Shown here: piece after piece, positions 12,001 through 24,835 of the stretch
Layout of the letters: every line of letters begins with the position of its first letter
Numbering within the stretch: the stretch's first letter is position 1
Assembly (NCBI GenBank): GCA_947579605.1
Contig: OX388307.1
Span: 8,471,237-8,535,236 of the forward strand
DNA from: Athripsodes cinereus
Taxonomy: Eukaryota; Arthropoda; Insecta; Trichoptera; Leptoceridae
Reading direction: 5' to 3'
DNA: 64,000 nucleotides
Made by a program: the position numbers and the translations under genes
The notes under the pieces: model-generated
The model's database searches: none
What the model was told of the DNA's origin: nothing
The model's input: the letters and a program-made list of their open reading frames with translations, nothing else

Positions 12001-14399
12001 TATTATTAGTAGAATATTGTTTAAAATAGTACGCACGTACAATGGACACGCGCAAGGTATTTAGTTAAAAGTGCCCCCACAGATAGAGCTAACAAGTTCA
12101 AACAAACAAAAAAATGGGGTCGATGCCATTCATTATAATAGTACCTACTACAAAGGGTATCATCGAAACGCCGCATTATAAGTTTCTTTTAGATTGATCA
12201 ATAATTTATTATATCAGAACGACTTAGTAACTAAGCATTTAACTATATCAATTATACAAAACAGAAGACTTCAGGCTATAGCCGATGTTCGAAAAATAAA
12301 AACGTATTGTACAATGGAAGATCTCAATCAATGCTCTCCCATGTCGGGTATTGTTATTCACAAAATACTCATTCACAGCATTATTTCACAAAACTGGTCA
12401 AGAATCCAGTAACGAAATGAATTAGCGGAATATATGACGAGTGGTGCCCCTCAGGGTTCATCAAGAGATCCTAAAAGAAGTTCGCCAATTTTCTCCAAAT
12501 GTGACCCATGTCTGGCAAACATCACACATGTACCAAATATTTATCTACTCAAAACTTGGTGTTTGTAGATAAGGTAATAAAGCTACACAAGGATTATTTT
12601 CAAATTGATTTGCCATGTTTTCTGTTTACGACGCGTATGGGTCTGGCCACAGAACCTTGGAGTACACCAAATTCGAAACGCTATCAATTAGTCGATAAAA
12701 CATTATTATTGTCTTCAGTATACATATTTTTTTAAATCTAAACAGAAAGATTGACTACTTAATATTTATCTTATAAACCATTAAAACATTAATGCATGAC
12801 CTTCCAGACATCAATTCTGTCATATTTTTGTAGATAACATAAACAATCAGAGTAAAAATATTGTACATGAAATAAATAGTAAATAATGGTCAGAAGATTG
12901 AAGCCATCAAGATCGTCAGTTATAGTTGTTGTATTTTACTACCGTCATCTGGCGGTTATTTATAGAAGGAAAAGTTCACAGCATAGAGGATATAAATAGA
13001 CTTTGTAGTGAAACAATGATGTGTTATATTGTAATCATATGTATTATGTATGGTAGGAAGACCAACACGTATCTATTAGACGAACATAAAGTTAACTATG
13101 CACTGTCTGTCAGTAAAGTGCTGTTAAAACTCTGTGTATTTCAAAGTTGTTGTATTTTTTTCTTTTTAATAAAATAATAGAGTAGGTAGTAGATAGACTT
13201 GATCTAGATTCATCATCAGGTTTTCGACTCTCTAAAACCACCATTGAAAGAAAATAATTTCGTCAAAAATTTGACTACGATTTTCGATCACGAGAGGAGC
13301 TCATTTCCAAATTCACAAATTACTGATAACACACCTGCAGATGATAATGTACAATGAATAGCGGGGAAACTGATACCACCTTATTTAGGATAATGGTATT
13401 TTCTCTGTTTCTTAAAACAATCTTTAAGGCGAACGAAAATATAGAGCGATCTTGGAAATGAAGACGAAACACGAAAAGTGTGAAATTACTTCGAATGTAG
13501 GAAGTTCTTTACCATTCTGACTCCAAAAAGGCCGAATTTACGACCGAATCCATAATTTTAAAACACGATCAAAAGAGTTCTTGAAGATATTTTTGTGGAT
13601 TAATCAAGAATCAAGCAACAAAAATTTCAGCATGCAAGGCAAGTTTGTTAACAGCTGCACCGAGCGGTGCATAGAACCATAAGTAGGTATGGACTTTAGG
13701 GTATTTCAGAATACATAGTGCTATTCCTGAAAACATATTGAATGCATACCAAACAGTATGTATGTACATATTAGAAGCAGCGGTATAAAGTGGTAACATT
13801 TACGACTTTAAACCACAAAGCCACTGAGTTGAATATAACCGTTAAAAGTTTACACGAAACTGCAGTAAAAACAAACATAGAATATTTTACTACGATGCCT
13901 ATAGATAGATGAGTCTATAAGTTAAAACTAAAGGAGATCTAAGAACAATATGGATGAAAGTTGCAAGTACCGAAAAGAAATCTAGATATTTTCATCACTC
14001 ACAGCTCCGGTTCAAAGTAGACTAATTGTATCTAAAGTGGTCAAATTTGTTATTGTTGGAAGGCCTCAGGATGGTCGGTGAAATGATGTTGATACAGCAT
14101 TTTCAAGATAAAAAAACATACTAGAAAGTCAAAGAGAAAATCTATGTCTAAAGATGGACTAAAAGGGATTAAAAAAGAAAATTTTAATATCTCAAAAAGG
14201 ATAAAAACACATGATTTGTGAAGAACTAAATTAATGAAATAACTTAATCGATTATTAAAGCGAATAACTATTTCCAGGTACATAAATATATAATGTTTGA
14301 ACTATTTCCATGTTCCTACATCACCACGACAACTATAATCTTAACCAGGGAACAATAATACAGTACCTACTGGGTAGCTTGTAATACATTATTTGGTAA
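12001..14399. other. Mostly unrecognised; weak coding-like remnant at 12190-12735
   Basis: Between 12194 and 12735 the sequence is less AT-rich and holds two frames of 72-75 codons, with more mixed amino-acid use than the surrounding noise (for example DKVIKLHKDYFQIDLPC and GLATEPWSTPNSKRYQLVDK). This could be an old retroelement or gene fragment, but I cannot assign it. The rest shows nothing. Confidence 0.3.
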
Positions 14400-14965
14400 G
14401 GGATTAATTAAAAGTGATCTATATTTGATTACAAATAATTGTTATTGAACTTTAGATGTAAAGTGTTGTCTCTTCAGAGGAGGGTGGAGTATAGCATTCT
14501 GGTTGAGCATTTTTTAAGACCTAAAGACGGACTTTTAATAGCACATGGTAGACAGACTAGATCAGTGGCTAACAAACTATTGCGCATTAACAAATTTTAC
14601 AATGACTATGGACGTAGGACCGACGATGTGTTGCTGCCCAAGGTTTGGAACCCCATGCCTGCCTGTTTGAAAAAATGCGAATCCATCGAGGAGTTCAAAA
14701 AGAAGGTTAAAGGATACATATTACACAAAAATCCTCGATGGTTGATCTAAGAATTGGGCACGGGTTGTTCTGGACTTTGTGGGGCGGATAGTTTATTATA
14801 GGTATAAACATAATATATGTACAATATTTATATTTTGATTGTTTAATTTTATTATTGTAATGTAAGATATTTAAGATCACAGCCCAAAATCCCCATAAGG
14901 GATTAGGCAAATAATATAGACTTTGTTAACATATTTTTTTATTAATAAAAGTATAAAAAAAAAGA
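14400..14965 (+). pseudogene. LINE fragment: C-terminus of reverse-transcriptase ORF plus 3' UTR
   Basis: The frame 14439-14750 ends with a pattern typical of the extreme C-terminus of CR1/Jockey-group LINE ORF2 proteins: a TRS...N.L.RI..F.NDYGRR segment, then LLPKVWNPMPACLKKC and EEFKKKVKGYIL. This matches the family's 'YGRR...P.LWN.LP..I....S...FK..LK.Y' ending. Everything upstream (endonuclease and polymerase domains) is missing, so it is 5'-truncated as most LINE copies are. It is followed by about 200 bp of 3' UTR and an A-rich end (TTAATAAAAGTATAAAAAAA). It is not a functional gene. The clade call is an inference from the motif alone. Confidence 0.6.
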
Positions 14966-17207
14966 TATTTTCTCCTTACAGCCTGCATGGCAAATGAAGC
15001 TACGATAATTTGGTATAAAATACATACGTATTACCAATTATTTATTCTAATTAATTGTTGTTAAATTTAGTTAACGCCTTAAGGTCTGCGCATTGTAGAG
15101 CCTTCAATATTTATCATTCAGAAAATTTTGTATATATATAATAAATATTCACAAAAAATATCTTAGAACATAAAAAATCATCATGCTCACGACATTCTCG
15201 ATAACCTTCTTTTACAATACACCATTCCTAACATAACAACATAAGATCATGGGAAGAGGTAACTTACTGACTCTAACTCTCTTAGAGTCAAGGAGGTGTG
15301 TTTTCTTAAGAACATTGAAGGGCGAATAACTATGATGATGATAACATAAAATAATTTAAAAATCATATGTGAAATTTAAACAGTGTTTTAATAACACATT
15401 TTAAAACTTATACATAAATTAAAATTATTCTTAATAATCTATTTCATGATGCGAAATTAAATATGCCTTAGTAAGTGAGAAAATAAATTAATTTATGAAA
15501 TCTACATATTTTTCTATAAATCCACAGAAACCAAGTAAGTAATTCCAAGAATTTCGGATGAGCCGAGGATTATTATATTTTAATGACGTCTTGGAAAACA
15601 CGAGATGAATAAATAAAATTTATATAATTATCTTTTACCTTCAGACTGAATATTAACTAATAAAACATTATAATGTTCTGTACACAGAGAAAATATAAGC
15701 TATACAAGTTTTATGTTTCGTTAAACTTCCAACCCATGACTAACAATTTTAAGATATAATAAGATAGAACTTGCTGAATACAAAAATATTTATATTTCAA
15801 ACAATTTTTTTTCATAAATTTACATGTAATTATATCTTTGTTACTTAAAACATGTTTTAAGACATATTCAATTTGACATCAACCGAGATCTGGAGGAGCT
15901 AAAAAGATAATTGAAAGTTCACTACAAAACTAGGCTTGAAAATCCGTTTTGGAAGTTAACACTATGTAAGAGTTGTTCAAAGGTACGTACCTGACATAGT
16001 GTACAAGAACTCTGCAAAGAAAATAAAATGAAGAGACACAATACTTGAACATACCTGAAACAAACAGAAAAGCATACATTAATTTAATACATAATAATAT
16101 AGGTACATTAAAAAGGTAAGAAGTGAAAAAGTTTTGATGCGATATATTATAATACCTGTCAATCCGCAAACTATAATAGAAACCCACTGCTTTAGAGCAA
16201 AGATTTTGCAATAATTATATCTAAAGTTTTCACTACAACTTGAGGACTTCTAGCTATGAAAAAATTTCTTCCACTCAACTAGGTTTTTACTATCCACTAA
16301 AAAGGGATACCAGCTTCAACGATGTAAAATAATAAAAATATGTTGAATACAAAGAAACAATGTCTTATTACTTAAGAGTTATGATTTCTATAATAAAACC
16401 CTATATGTATATGGACGCGTGGCTTGTATGACAGCACGTGGCACGAAACTTCATGTAGTTGCCTTATATTAATCGTTCCTAATTTAAGATCCCTTATGTT
16501 ATAAAACAATAATAAAAAAGATACAAAACTAGATAGCATCATATGAACGATTCCCTATATAATTACATAAAAATTAACTGTGTATTACATAATATGAATT
16601 GCCTTATGAAATAACAATTTGCCACAAATTGCTATTATTAAACTTAAACGGCGATTTTGCTGATCCTTTATAATATGGTTTGAATAAAAAAAAAATAGTT
16701 AATATCATTAATGTGATAGAGCAGAACGGCGGATATTAAATTTCCTTTACTATAACTATTGTAAACCAAGCGATTAATAAATATAAATAAATTTAAAATT
16801 ATATTTATTATTTAAACAAAACATGACACTTGGTAAACGTGGTTATCTTCTTGGAAGACCACTCAATCAAATTATGAGATAAAAAAAAACTTTTTTTGTA
16901 CATGGCACAATATTGTTTTCTTTAATTTTTCTCCATAGACCCTATTGTTTCTAGTTGATTACGTTGAATAGATGAAACTCCAAAAAATACCATCAATGGG
17001 CAAGTTAGTATGCACACTTCACGATAAAGTAATTTTTTTGGGACAAAACTACACAAGAGTTATGTATTTGCCTATCGAAACTACGTGTAAAATATGTAGG
17101 TACTTACATTACTTTTTTTGTAGGTTTATTGAAAATGAAACCGACAACAGGATTCAAATCTTAGTAAATTCAATATGTTTTTTTCTCATGAACATATCAT
17201 CATATAA
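14966..17207. other. AT-rich region with one dispersed-repeat copy
   Basis: 15195-15345 holds a copy of the CAATACATC-type repeat (TTTTACAATACACCATTCCT, ending in ATGATGATGAT). Outside it nothing is recognised. The 93-codon minus frame 15930-16211 has no recognisable domain. Confidence 0.4.
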
Positions 17208-17386
17208 GTACGTCGGTAGCCTGGAGGTAGAGTCTCGGCCTTCAGAACAAGGGGTCCGTGGTTCGATCCCAGGTGCCGGTAAACTCCCCTTTCACGGCAC
17301 AAGCTTTTAGCTTAGTGTGAAAGGTATATAAGGTTGTATTTGGGTTTATAACAAAACCCAGATATATCTTTTTTTTAAAAAAAAAA
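17208..17386 (+). repeat. tRNA-derived SINE, best-preserved copy
   Basis: Box A TAGCCTGGAGG at 17217-17227 and box B GGTTCGATCCC at 17260-17270 are spaced as in a Pol III internal promoter. They are followed by a non-tRNA body with an inverted pair (CCTTTCACGG ... GTGTGAAAGG) and an end of GTATTTGGGTTTATAAC and T/A runs. The acceptor arm does not pair, so it is not a tRNA gene. The copy at 52194 shares both boxes and the 3' body (TTCACGRCACAAG, ATTTGGGTTTAT). Confidence 0.8.
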
Positions 17387-18019
17387 GTAAATTAATAAAT
17401 TGGTACAATTTATTTCAAAGCTCATCTTCGCAAATGGTCATTATACATTAAACGTAAACGCTTTTTAAACATGTATGAAGTAATGTATTAAATTACATAA
17501 CATTAATATTAATTTAATTAGCTACCGTTATGTAAAAAAATACATTAATAGATTCATAAAAACTCTAAAAATGTTATAAATGTGGACATAGACTAATAAA
17601 TTTAAACAAAAAATGTTTAAATTATCATAAAACATGATGTGTATTGACAGCATGGCCAGTCCATCACGCTAGAGGTGCCGAACAGATGTGCATTTTTAAA
17701 ATATTATTTTTAAGAGTCATTTTTATATAAAAAAAAAACTTAGGTAGGTATAGAAAAAATACAATAATGGAAGATAGGTGCATGCTGCGTTAGGGGTAGC
17801 TAGTGTGAGCAATTATCAACCCCCTCGGTGAACAAATAATAATATCATAAGGGTTGGCTATACAGGCAAAAATAGGGATGATACACGGGACATCAAAGTA
17901 TTTATTTATTTACTATTTTTGTCCATTACTACACAAAAACCAAACAATATGGAATATAAAATATTGAAACGATTTGCAGTAGCAAGGTTATCACTATTTT
18001 TATTTATTTATTCCATAAA
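17387..18019. other. AT-rich region, nothing recognised
   Basis: Slightly GC-richer patches at 17650-17685 and 17780-17830 match nothing else in the window. Confidence 0.4.
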
Positions 18020-18022
18020 CCA

Positions 18023-18195
18023 CAGAGAGGGGTTGGAAGAAGGCGGCTTTCCTGGCTCCAGTAAATTCAGGAGTGGACCGGGATGAGAGGTGTGGAGGAG
18101 CTGTTTCATGCTGTCCGGAACAGGAAGGATTTCTCCCAAGTGGTCGTCAACGTCAGGGGGACCCGATAAGACACGTAGAGAAGAAGAAGAAGATA
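18023..18195 (+). pseudogene. RTE-clade LINE C-terminal fragment and 3' end
   Basis: Translation from 18025 gives RGVGRRRLSWL, a stop, then (after a frame change) EWTGMR.VEELFHAVRNRK and DFSQVVVNVR. This is the conserved C-terminal tail of RTE-type retrotransposon proteins ('RGRGRR..SWL.NLR.WTG....LF..A.DR..F..L.ANV'). The stop and indel make it dead. It ends in GATAAGACACGTAGAGAAGA with an (AAG)n tail. A second, shorter copy is at 23025-23205. Confidence 0.65.
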
Positions 18196-18826
18196 AACCA
18201 CAACTTGTGATAACAAATGATTGATTTTTAGTGCATTATTTATTTTTTAGTCACAATAACAGTACCTAGGGTAAATAAATACCAATCAGAAAGCAAAATA
18301 TTATTACTGATGAAATTGCGTCAATAAATATTTATTGTATATGTTTCAATAATGCAAAAGAAATAATCAATATAATCTGGATACTTATTTTAACAATACC
18401 TTGAATACCTATTTCTTTATCAAAAAATTAAAAAACAACAAAAATATTCGATGTTTTTTGCGTTAACCCTAATTCAACATCATCGTAGTTAATGTAAAGG
18501 TACAGAAATATTAGTTAGGGGATAAAATCTGAATGATTCGAAACACTCAGGTAGGTATATTAATACTTCACATTCATACGCTGTGGAAGTTGCGTAATAA
18601 AAGATTATAAAAAATCAATTTCGTTACATTGCATCCATTTATTATTGCGGTTAACAAAGGGTTAAGATTCAATAAAAACAGGAATGAATACTCGATATAA
18701 AAAAGTGTTACATTTGTATAAAAAAAAATTAACACGCAGGTAGGTAGCACCAAAGTAAAACCCTTAAGTTATTAAAGAAACATAACATGTTAACATACAC
18801 CTATTATTATAACATAACCACAATAT
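18196..18826. other. AT-rich region, nothing recognised
   Basis: No repeat or coding signature seen between the RTE fragment and the MITE at 18827. Confidence 0.4.
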
Positions 18827-19082
18827 CGAGGGTATACAACCAAAATGCACCAAGTCATTTCAGTTTTGAGATGACATGGAGGCAGTTAAATGAAGAAAAA
18901 AGTGTTTAGATCAATACAAATTCGCCATGTACTATTTGAACTTTAATTAAGATGATATTGGTAAGTGACTTTTAGGCTTTGCAAACAAATTTAAACATAG
19001 GAAACATGTTAATTACTTGAATAGTTTTTGACAACTTTTGTAGCACTAGACTGACTTAGTGCATTTTGGTTGTATACCCTCG
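18827..19082. mobile_element. MITE, 256 bp, ends CGAGGGTATACAACC
   Basis: The left end CGAGGGTATACAACCAAAAT and the right end (read on the minus strand) CGAGGGTATACAACCAAAAT match for about 32 bp with one or two changes. Both sides are flanked by ATAT. Because the junction is palindromic, the duplication can be read as ATAT (4 bp) or as TA with termini TCGAGGG. The first would suit a Sola- or piggyBac-sized duplication, the second Tc1/mariner. There is no coding capacity. Confidence 0.75.
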
Positions 19083-19190
19083 ATATGTAGTTATTCAAAA
19101 GTCAACTTTTTAACACCGCTATTTTTGCCGTTGCAAAATTATTATTTACTTAGTTTTGAAAAAAATACGAAGGAAACGACATTTTTTTAA

Positions 19191-19239
19191 TGCAGTCAAT
19201 CTGCTGGCTACCCTACTTATGCGAAGTACCATGACAGTA
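19191..19239 (+). repeat. TAG-SINE 3' fragment
   Basis: TGCAGTCAATCTGCTGGCTA then CCCTACTTATGCG and TACCATGACAGTA match the last 50 bp of the TAG-SINE with substitutions. The 5' part is absent. Confidence 0.5.
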
Positions 19240-20729
19240 TGAATGAAGGGAGAAAAATGACTACTAAAAATAAATCTGAAAACATCGCAAATCGAGGTAA
19301 TTGAAACTGCGTTATCAATAAGCGTGCTTTTGCAATTAGAAAAGACAAACTGAACACAAGACTACTAAAAAAATAGGATATTGAGAGTACCTTCAGATCT
19401 AAAGACACTGAAAGGTCGATGAAATTCAAAAATACATCAGGTGAACCAAAACAGACAAACATTATGACACTTACAGTAAGTACAAATGCCCGAAGACACT
19501 TTTAAACTTGTAACATTATCAATACACCTTAAAACGCGACAAATGTTTTAGAAGTGGAAGAAATATGTCAAAATAATAATATATTACATATCATCTTTAC
19601 GTGTTTTTATTTCTATTTGTATGTAATGTAGAAAAGGTGGAAAGGTGGAAAGAAAGATAGCGATCTCCCATGGGGTTGTTTGCCAGATGGTGTCAAAATC
19701 GATGATTTGTGTAATTTTTTCCAGTGTTTTACGACAAAACGTGTATAATCAGAGACGGTTTCCTTGTTAAGGCCCCGCGATATTTGTGGACCTATAAATA
19801 CATTACTGATTGAGTTGACGTTAAATTTATTTTGTAAAACTCCATGTTTTTATATGGAAAAAACAAATTCCTTTTAATTTTACTCTATATCATGATAATT
19901 ATGTTGTATAATGAGAATAAATACTTAAGATATCTGGAACAATAAATAACAAATCGCATGGAAATCAAAATATGTTTTATGTAATATTTATGCAACAATT
20001 TTACGTATCTTCATCTTGGTGTTTTTCAGGAGTTTTGAACTCATCGTGTAAGAATGAATTCCTTATTTAAAATTCATTGAGGCCCCGCTTAATTCATACA
20101 CTACACTAAAAATAATATAAAATAAAAATATAAGAATGGGAACACCTCTGTGTATAATAACTACCAAGTAACAAATGGTAATATGTCTATGTTATTTTTT
20201 ATTACATATTTCTGTTTTTTTTTTTTCAATATTTATTTTACGAGTATGGTGAAAATGTTTGTTGGTATTTAAAATGTCATTAATGGGACAGGAACTAAAC
20301 AGAAAGGTGGTGGTGAAGGTAATTATGTGTGTATGTAGGTTCATATTATTGAAACATCATGTCGTAATAAAAAAAGCAAAACAAACATTAACACGACATA
20401 TAATTTATTTTGATACAAAACACTATGAAATAAGCAGATATTTTACTATTGACGATTCATTTGTTCAGTTTACTTAAAAAGTACAAATAAAGATATTTAA
20501 CATTATCAAGAAAGTCTTAAAAAAATAATTAATAGATGATTGGAAACTAAACTACATTTACATACACTGTATGTAACAAAAGTGCTTAGATCATTTGGAA
20601 GAATGTGAGATGGCTACCCCATTTATTAGTATTATTATAGACAATAAGATGACTGTAAAGTTAGGTTCCCGCTGGCTCCAGTAGGGCTACAATGAGCGCC
20701 CAACCACACCACAACGCCCTGGATTAATA
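19240..20729. other. AT-rich region, nothing firmly recognised
   Basis: Two AGGCCCCGC boxes about 310 bp apart (near 19770 and 20080), in direct orientation, are the only noticeable structure. Their meaning is unclear. Confidence 0.35.
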
Positions 20730-20960
20730 GTGAATTGTACTTCTTTCGCTCACAAGTTTTCCGATGGCCAGGACTCCACTTTTTCACAATACATCATTCC
20801 TATAACAACGATGTTAGAGCTCTAGGAAAGTCATGAGAAGCGATGAATTAATTAGCACAGAGATGAATCTTCCAAAAACCAGAATCTTCTGAATAGAAGA
20901 GACTGGTTTCTATCATGCGCTCCCGAGAGGAGCGTTGAAACGCGAGATGATGATGTTAAA
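20730..20960 (+). repeat. Dispersed repeat, CAATACATC family, longest copy
   Basis: TTTTCCGATGGCCAGGACTC, then 'ttcacaatacatcattccta', an 'agagctctagg' region and an ending of CGCGAGATGATGATG. It matches 7040-7195 and 15195-15345. There is no coding frame, and the ATG-repeat tail suggests a retroposon. Confidence 0.5.
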
Positions 20961-23024
20961 AAAAAATATATTCTAACAGGTTAGCAAGACTCATTGAAAG
21001 GTATAAAATGTTTTTAAACGATGCTCTTAATTCAATCTATTCAAATGAATGTATAGAAATAAAACTCCGTAATTTATTACGCTAATAAAATCTAATGAAT
21101 CAAAGAATTTAAAAGTGAGATTCAACAACAATTGTGGTTTAATTACTGATCGTATAAATGAATGAATCGTAAATTAAATGATAAGAGAACAATAAGTATA
21201 ATTAATTAATCACATTCGCGAATCCTTTTTATTATAATACATATAGGCGAGCGATTTAATTATTGCCCCAATGGCGCCATAAAAGAAGAAGCGAAGGAAT
21301 TATTAAACAACAACCGTACAATAAATAAATTCATCCTTAATTAAAGTCGTATCAATTATATAATGTATAAGAAAAATAATTATAGGATAACAATTATATT
21401 TATTAACACTTGATTTGTCAAGAAAGGATATCATAATATTTATAGAATTTAATTTAGAAACAAACAACACTATACTACTGAAGCAAATCGCGATTTATTT
21501 TAAGAATATTTTAGTAATTTCAACAGCATTCATCTTTGAACAAAGTTGGATAAATATAATTATTCAGCAATGAAGCAATTCACTCATCCTGAATATTAAT
21601 TAACTAGTAACAAAACATTTCTCCATACATTGAATCTGTTTCTTATCCGAGACATTGATATTTTGCTTTTGATAGTTAGATTTAGCAGACGATACATGTC
21701 TCTATGGAAAATCCATTCGATAAACAATATTGAAATAATCATTATATTTACATTTAAACTATGCAACCTCGGGTCTCAATGCGAAACAAAACGAAAATGA
21801 AATGTACGCACAATCATGTATTTAAAACTAAATATATATAAAAAAAAATTGGCTGGTATAAATTACACAGCAATACAACAAATGCAAGCAAAACAAAAAT
21901 AATAAATGCAGGTTAATACAACGAATCAGCAAACACTAAACCACTCCCCGTTTGTCAAATTGAGAACAAAATTGCTGTATTCAAATGAAACGTGATGGCG
22001 GGAAACAAATGAAAAAAAAATCAAAACAGTTTTGACCGAAATATAATTTGCTGTCTGATGTTGTGGTTTTGTTCATATAGGTATTATTTATTGTTATTAG
22101 TGTTGGTCATTATGATGAATAACTTAATTTAAAATAAGTGGTTATAAAAACGTGTTCTAAAACAAAAATAGCTTAACAATAATATTGCTATTTATAACGA
22201 TGACTTGATATTTTTTTAAACTATGATGATTTCCGAAGCCAGCTATTGTAGTAGAGAAATGAAACATTGTTTTAAAAACCAATTCTGTGTTATAAACGAC
22301 AGGAGAAAGCATTTATTTAGAATATACAATTTATCAGTGAAGCAAAAGACGCATTTTAAAAAATAACAGCAGTTTCACAGTCAAGAATGAAACTAAGCGA
22401 AAACGAATATTATCAACGATAAATACGAAAACAGTTGTTGTTTCTAACATTTCCATATTTTGTTCACGTCATAAACTGAAACGCATAAAATAGCAATAAC
22501 GTTACACAAAAACAGCTGTTATAAATTCTAACACTGCTATATTGATTCATATCTATATCGATAAAACAATATTAATACAGATGATATCCTAAAGGTATCA
22601 TCATAACATCTTAATTTAGTTTAAACTGTCAGTAGGTGGTCCTTTTATATTGCATTAGATTACACACTACTTGCTGCATACTCGTATTCACGCCCTACAT
22701 AATATATATTACTAAAACACTAGTTTTAAGCCTCACCACCGTCCAGAATATGAACATCGTTTCGACAAATAAAAACTCTAGCAGATAACATAGATATTTT
22801 CCTAAGAAATGGCAATACTATGAGAAAAATATATTTAAAAACTAACAAATCCATGATGAAACTATTTCTGACAACATGTCATGATTTAAAGTAAAATGTT
22901 TGAATTAACTTAAACATATGATCCTAGTTTTTATAAATATAAGAAATCTTTTTTTTATATCTTTCTTTAAATATATTCAACACAATGAAATAAAAATTGG
23001 TAATGTTTTGACGTAATTTTTTAA
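20961..23024. other. AT-rich region, nothing recognised
   Basis: No open frame above 60 codons resembles a protein here. Neither inverted repeats nor SINE/LINE signatures were seen. Confidence 0.45.
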
Positions 23025-23205
23025 TTAGTTGCAGCAATTGATCATCAAGGGGAAAATCGAGAATCGAAGAGGAGTTGGAAGAAGGCAGATCTCCTGGCTC
23101 CATAATATATCCGAAAAGACAGAAATACGCAGTGTCAGGAGTGTGCCCATAATAGGAAAGCATACTCGCAAGTACCAGACACGACACACGAAGAAGCAAT
23201 GTTTT
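23025..23205 (+). pseudogene. RTE-clade LINE C-terminal fragment
   Basis: The frame at 23029-23250 begins QQLIIKGKIENRRGVGRRQI then SWLHNI, the conserved RTE C-terminal segment also found at 18025. Downstream the frame is lost, and only a ragged GACACGACACACGAAGAAG, resembling the 18165-18190 tail, remains. It is 5'-truncated and decayed. Confidence 0.6.
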
Positions 23206-23916
23206 GACAAAACGTGCATAATGATATATTCAATTCCTATGCAAATCTGATGATATATACATGGTATCATATCAAATATAATGAATATATATGTCAATGA
23301 ATAAATCATGTATGGCGTATAATTTTTCCTCCGTCTTGTCTAATTGCGATGACTGTAGAGGACATTTAAAAAACAAAAAATGTAAATGAACAGACTAAAT
23401 TATTTATGCGACTATTCCTTCCTTTAAAATAACCCTTCATCTTACCTGTATAAATCACCGCGAGGGACTTGAATCCGAGACACTTCATATTTGGCGAACA
23501 CGAAGTGTTGTTTGCTGATTCATATTTTCAACAGCCAGCCGATAATAATCATAATTTTGTTCATAATACAACTTATCGATTTATGTTTAAAATTTAACAT
23601 TGCAAACGAATATTCTTTGAAGAGAAATGAAACTTTATGATTTATTTAATTTGGATTTATCTTCTTTAATTGTTTCATATTTATGCTGTCTGAAGACTAA
23701 GTTTTGAAAAGAAAAACAAATAGAATTTCTATCAAATCTCTGTGAGAAATTTCATGACCTAAAAAAATTGTTAAAATCGTTTTTTCAATATTATGTTTTG
23801 TATATTTAAACAAAACTGAAATACATGGAAAAAAGCAATATCCTAGTTCAATTTTGTTGGAAATTTCATGTTGACAAACATATGGAAACCAAATGCATTT
23901 TTTCTTTTAAATTATT
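23206..23916. other. AT-rich region, nothing recognised
   Basis: No feature supported between the RTE fragment and the TAG-SINE remnant at 23917. Confidence 0.4.
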
Positions 23917-24012
23917 AAGACATTCAGGATGGTAGGCACGATTGCTGAATTTATGATATTGAATGCTTCTACAAAAGTTATGAATAAATTCTAACCTTTT
24001 ATATGACACCCG
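23917..24012 (-). repeat. TAG-SINE internal/5' fragment
   Basis: AAGACATTCAGGATGG, then 'attgctgaatttatgat' and 'ccttttatatgacacccg' follow the order of the complete minus-strand copies. The 3' tail portion is missing. Confidence 0.5.
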
Positions 24013-24464
24013 ATACAAAATTTATAATCAACTACTAACGCCATCTGGTGACAAACGTACTTGGAATTTTTCTTGAAAAAGAAATTTTCAATCAGGTAAA
24101 ATTAAAATGTCGCGATAGTATGTAAGATTCGATACTTATTTTATAAGCAATAACAACTTTGTTACCATTTATTTATTACACTTACTGCGGGAGTTCTGAA
24201 AGATGAGATTTACTAGATTTACGATCACGGTACATTGACATCGGAAATGAAAAGCAATAAAATGTAAGCGATACACTCGATGGCGATTAAATGTGCGATT
24301 AGTCTGTAAAAGGTAGTATGCTTATGGCTCACCCCTTAAGGGAAGCGGGGTGATGAGTTAATAAAATGTGTAATACAAAATAGTAATAAACTTGCGATGA
24401 TGAAATATTTGCAATGTACCTACCTAATATTTACACAAATTATTAAAACTTTAGTATTTTAAAC

Positions 24465-24560
24465 ATAGAAAACGTTAGCCCGATGATGAGAGCGAAAGCT
24501 CTTGAAAGCTGGCTCGCGAATAATAAAGTCATTATGAAAGTTCTAAATGTTAGTGTTCTA
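24465..24560 (+). repeat. Repeat with GNRA hairpin motif, copy A
   Basis: CGATGATGAGAGCGAAAGCT then CTTGAAAGCTGGCTCGCG: a GAGAGC/GCTCTT stem closed by a GAAA tetraloop and followed by GAAA. The same arrangement is at 56261-56330, and a shorter version lies in the palindrome arms at 32379-32466. The order CTGANGA-stem-GAAA resembles a hammerhead ribozyme core or a retroelement 3'-end signature. No flanking protein remnant identifies the parent. Confidence 0.5.
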
Positions 24561-24744
24561 TTTTTAAAGTGCGTGCGGTATTTTCCTACGCTAACAAAAA
24601 ATTAATGGAACAAATGAGATAAGACAATGCTGCGTCTTAATTCAAAAACTATAAGTAACTTTATTGTGGTACATGCTTATCCCTGTGGGTTATGGCTCAC
24701 ATTAATGAAACAATTGTATTTCCTTGTAATCCTTTAAAAAATAA

Positions 24745-24835
24745 AATGTAAGAGGTGTTGAGGTCTTGCACATTCAATCTAAAGATCCCGGGTTCAATTT
24801 CACCCGCTTTCGACCCACTCCACTTTCATCACATA

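Noticed and set aside
17208..17280. Possible genuine tRNA gene
   Set aside because: A and B boxes are present but the acceptor arms do not pair, and the sequence continues into a SINE body shared with 52194.
19765..20090. Pair of AGGCCCCGC boxes as transposon ends
   Set aside because: They are in direct, not inverted, orientation and no duplication flanks them.
22924..23309. Overlapping minus frames of 91 and 94 codons
   Set aside because: They are the antisense of the RTE C-terminal fragment at 23025.
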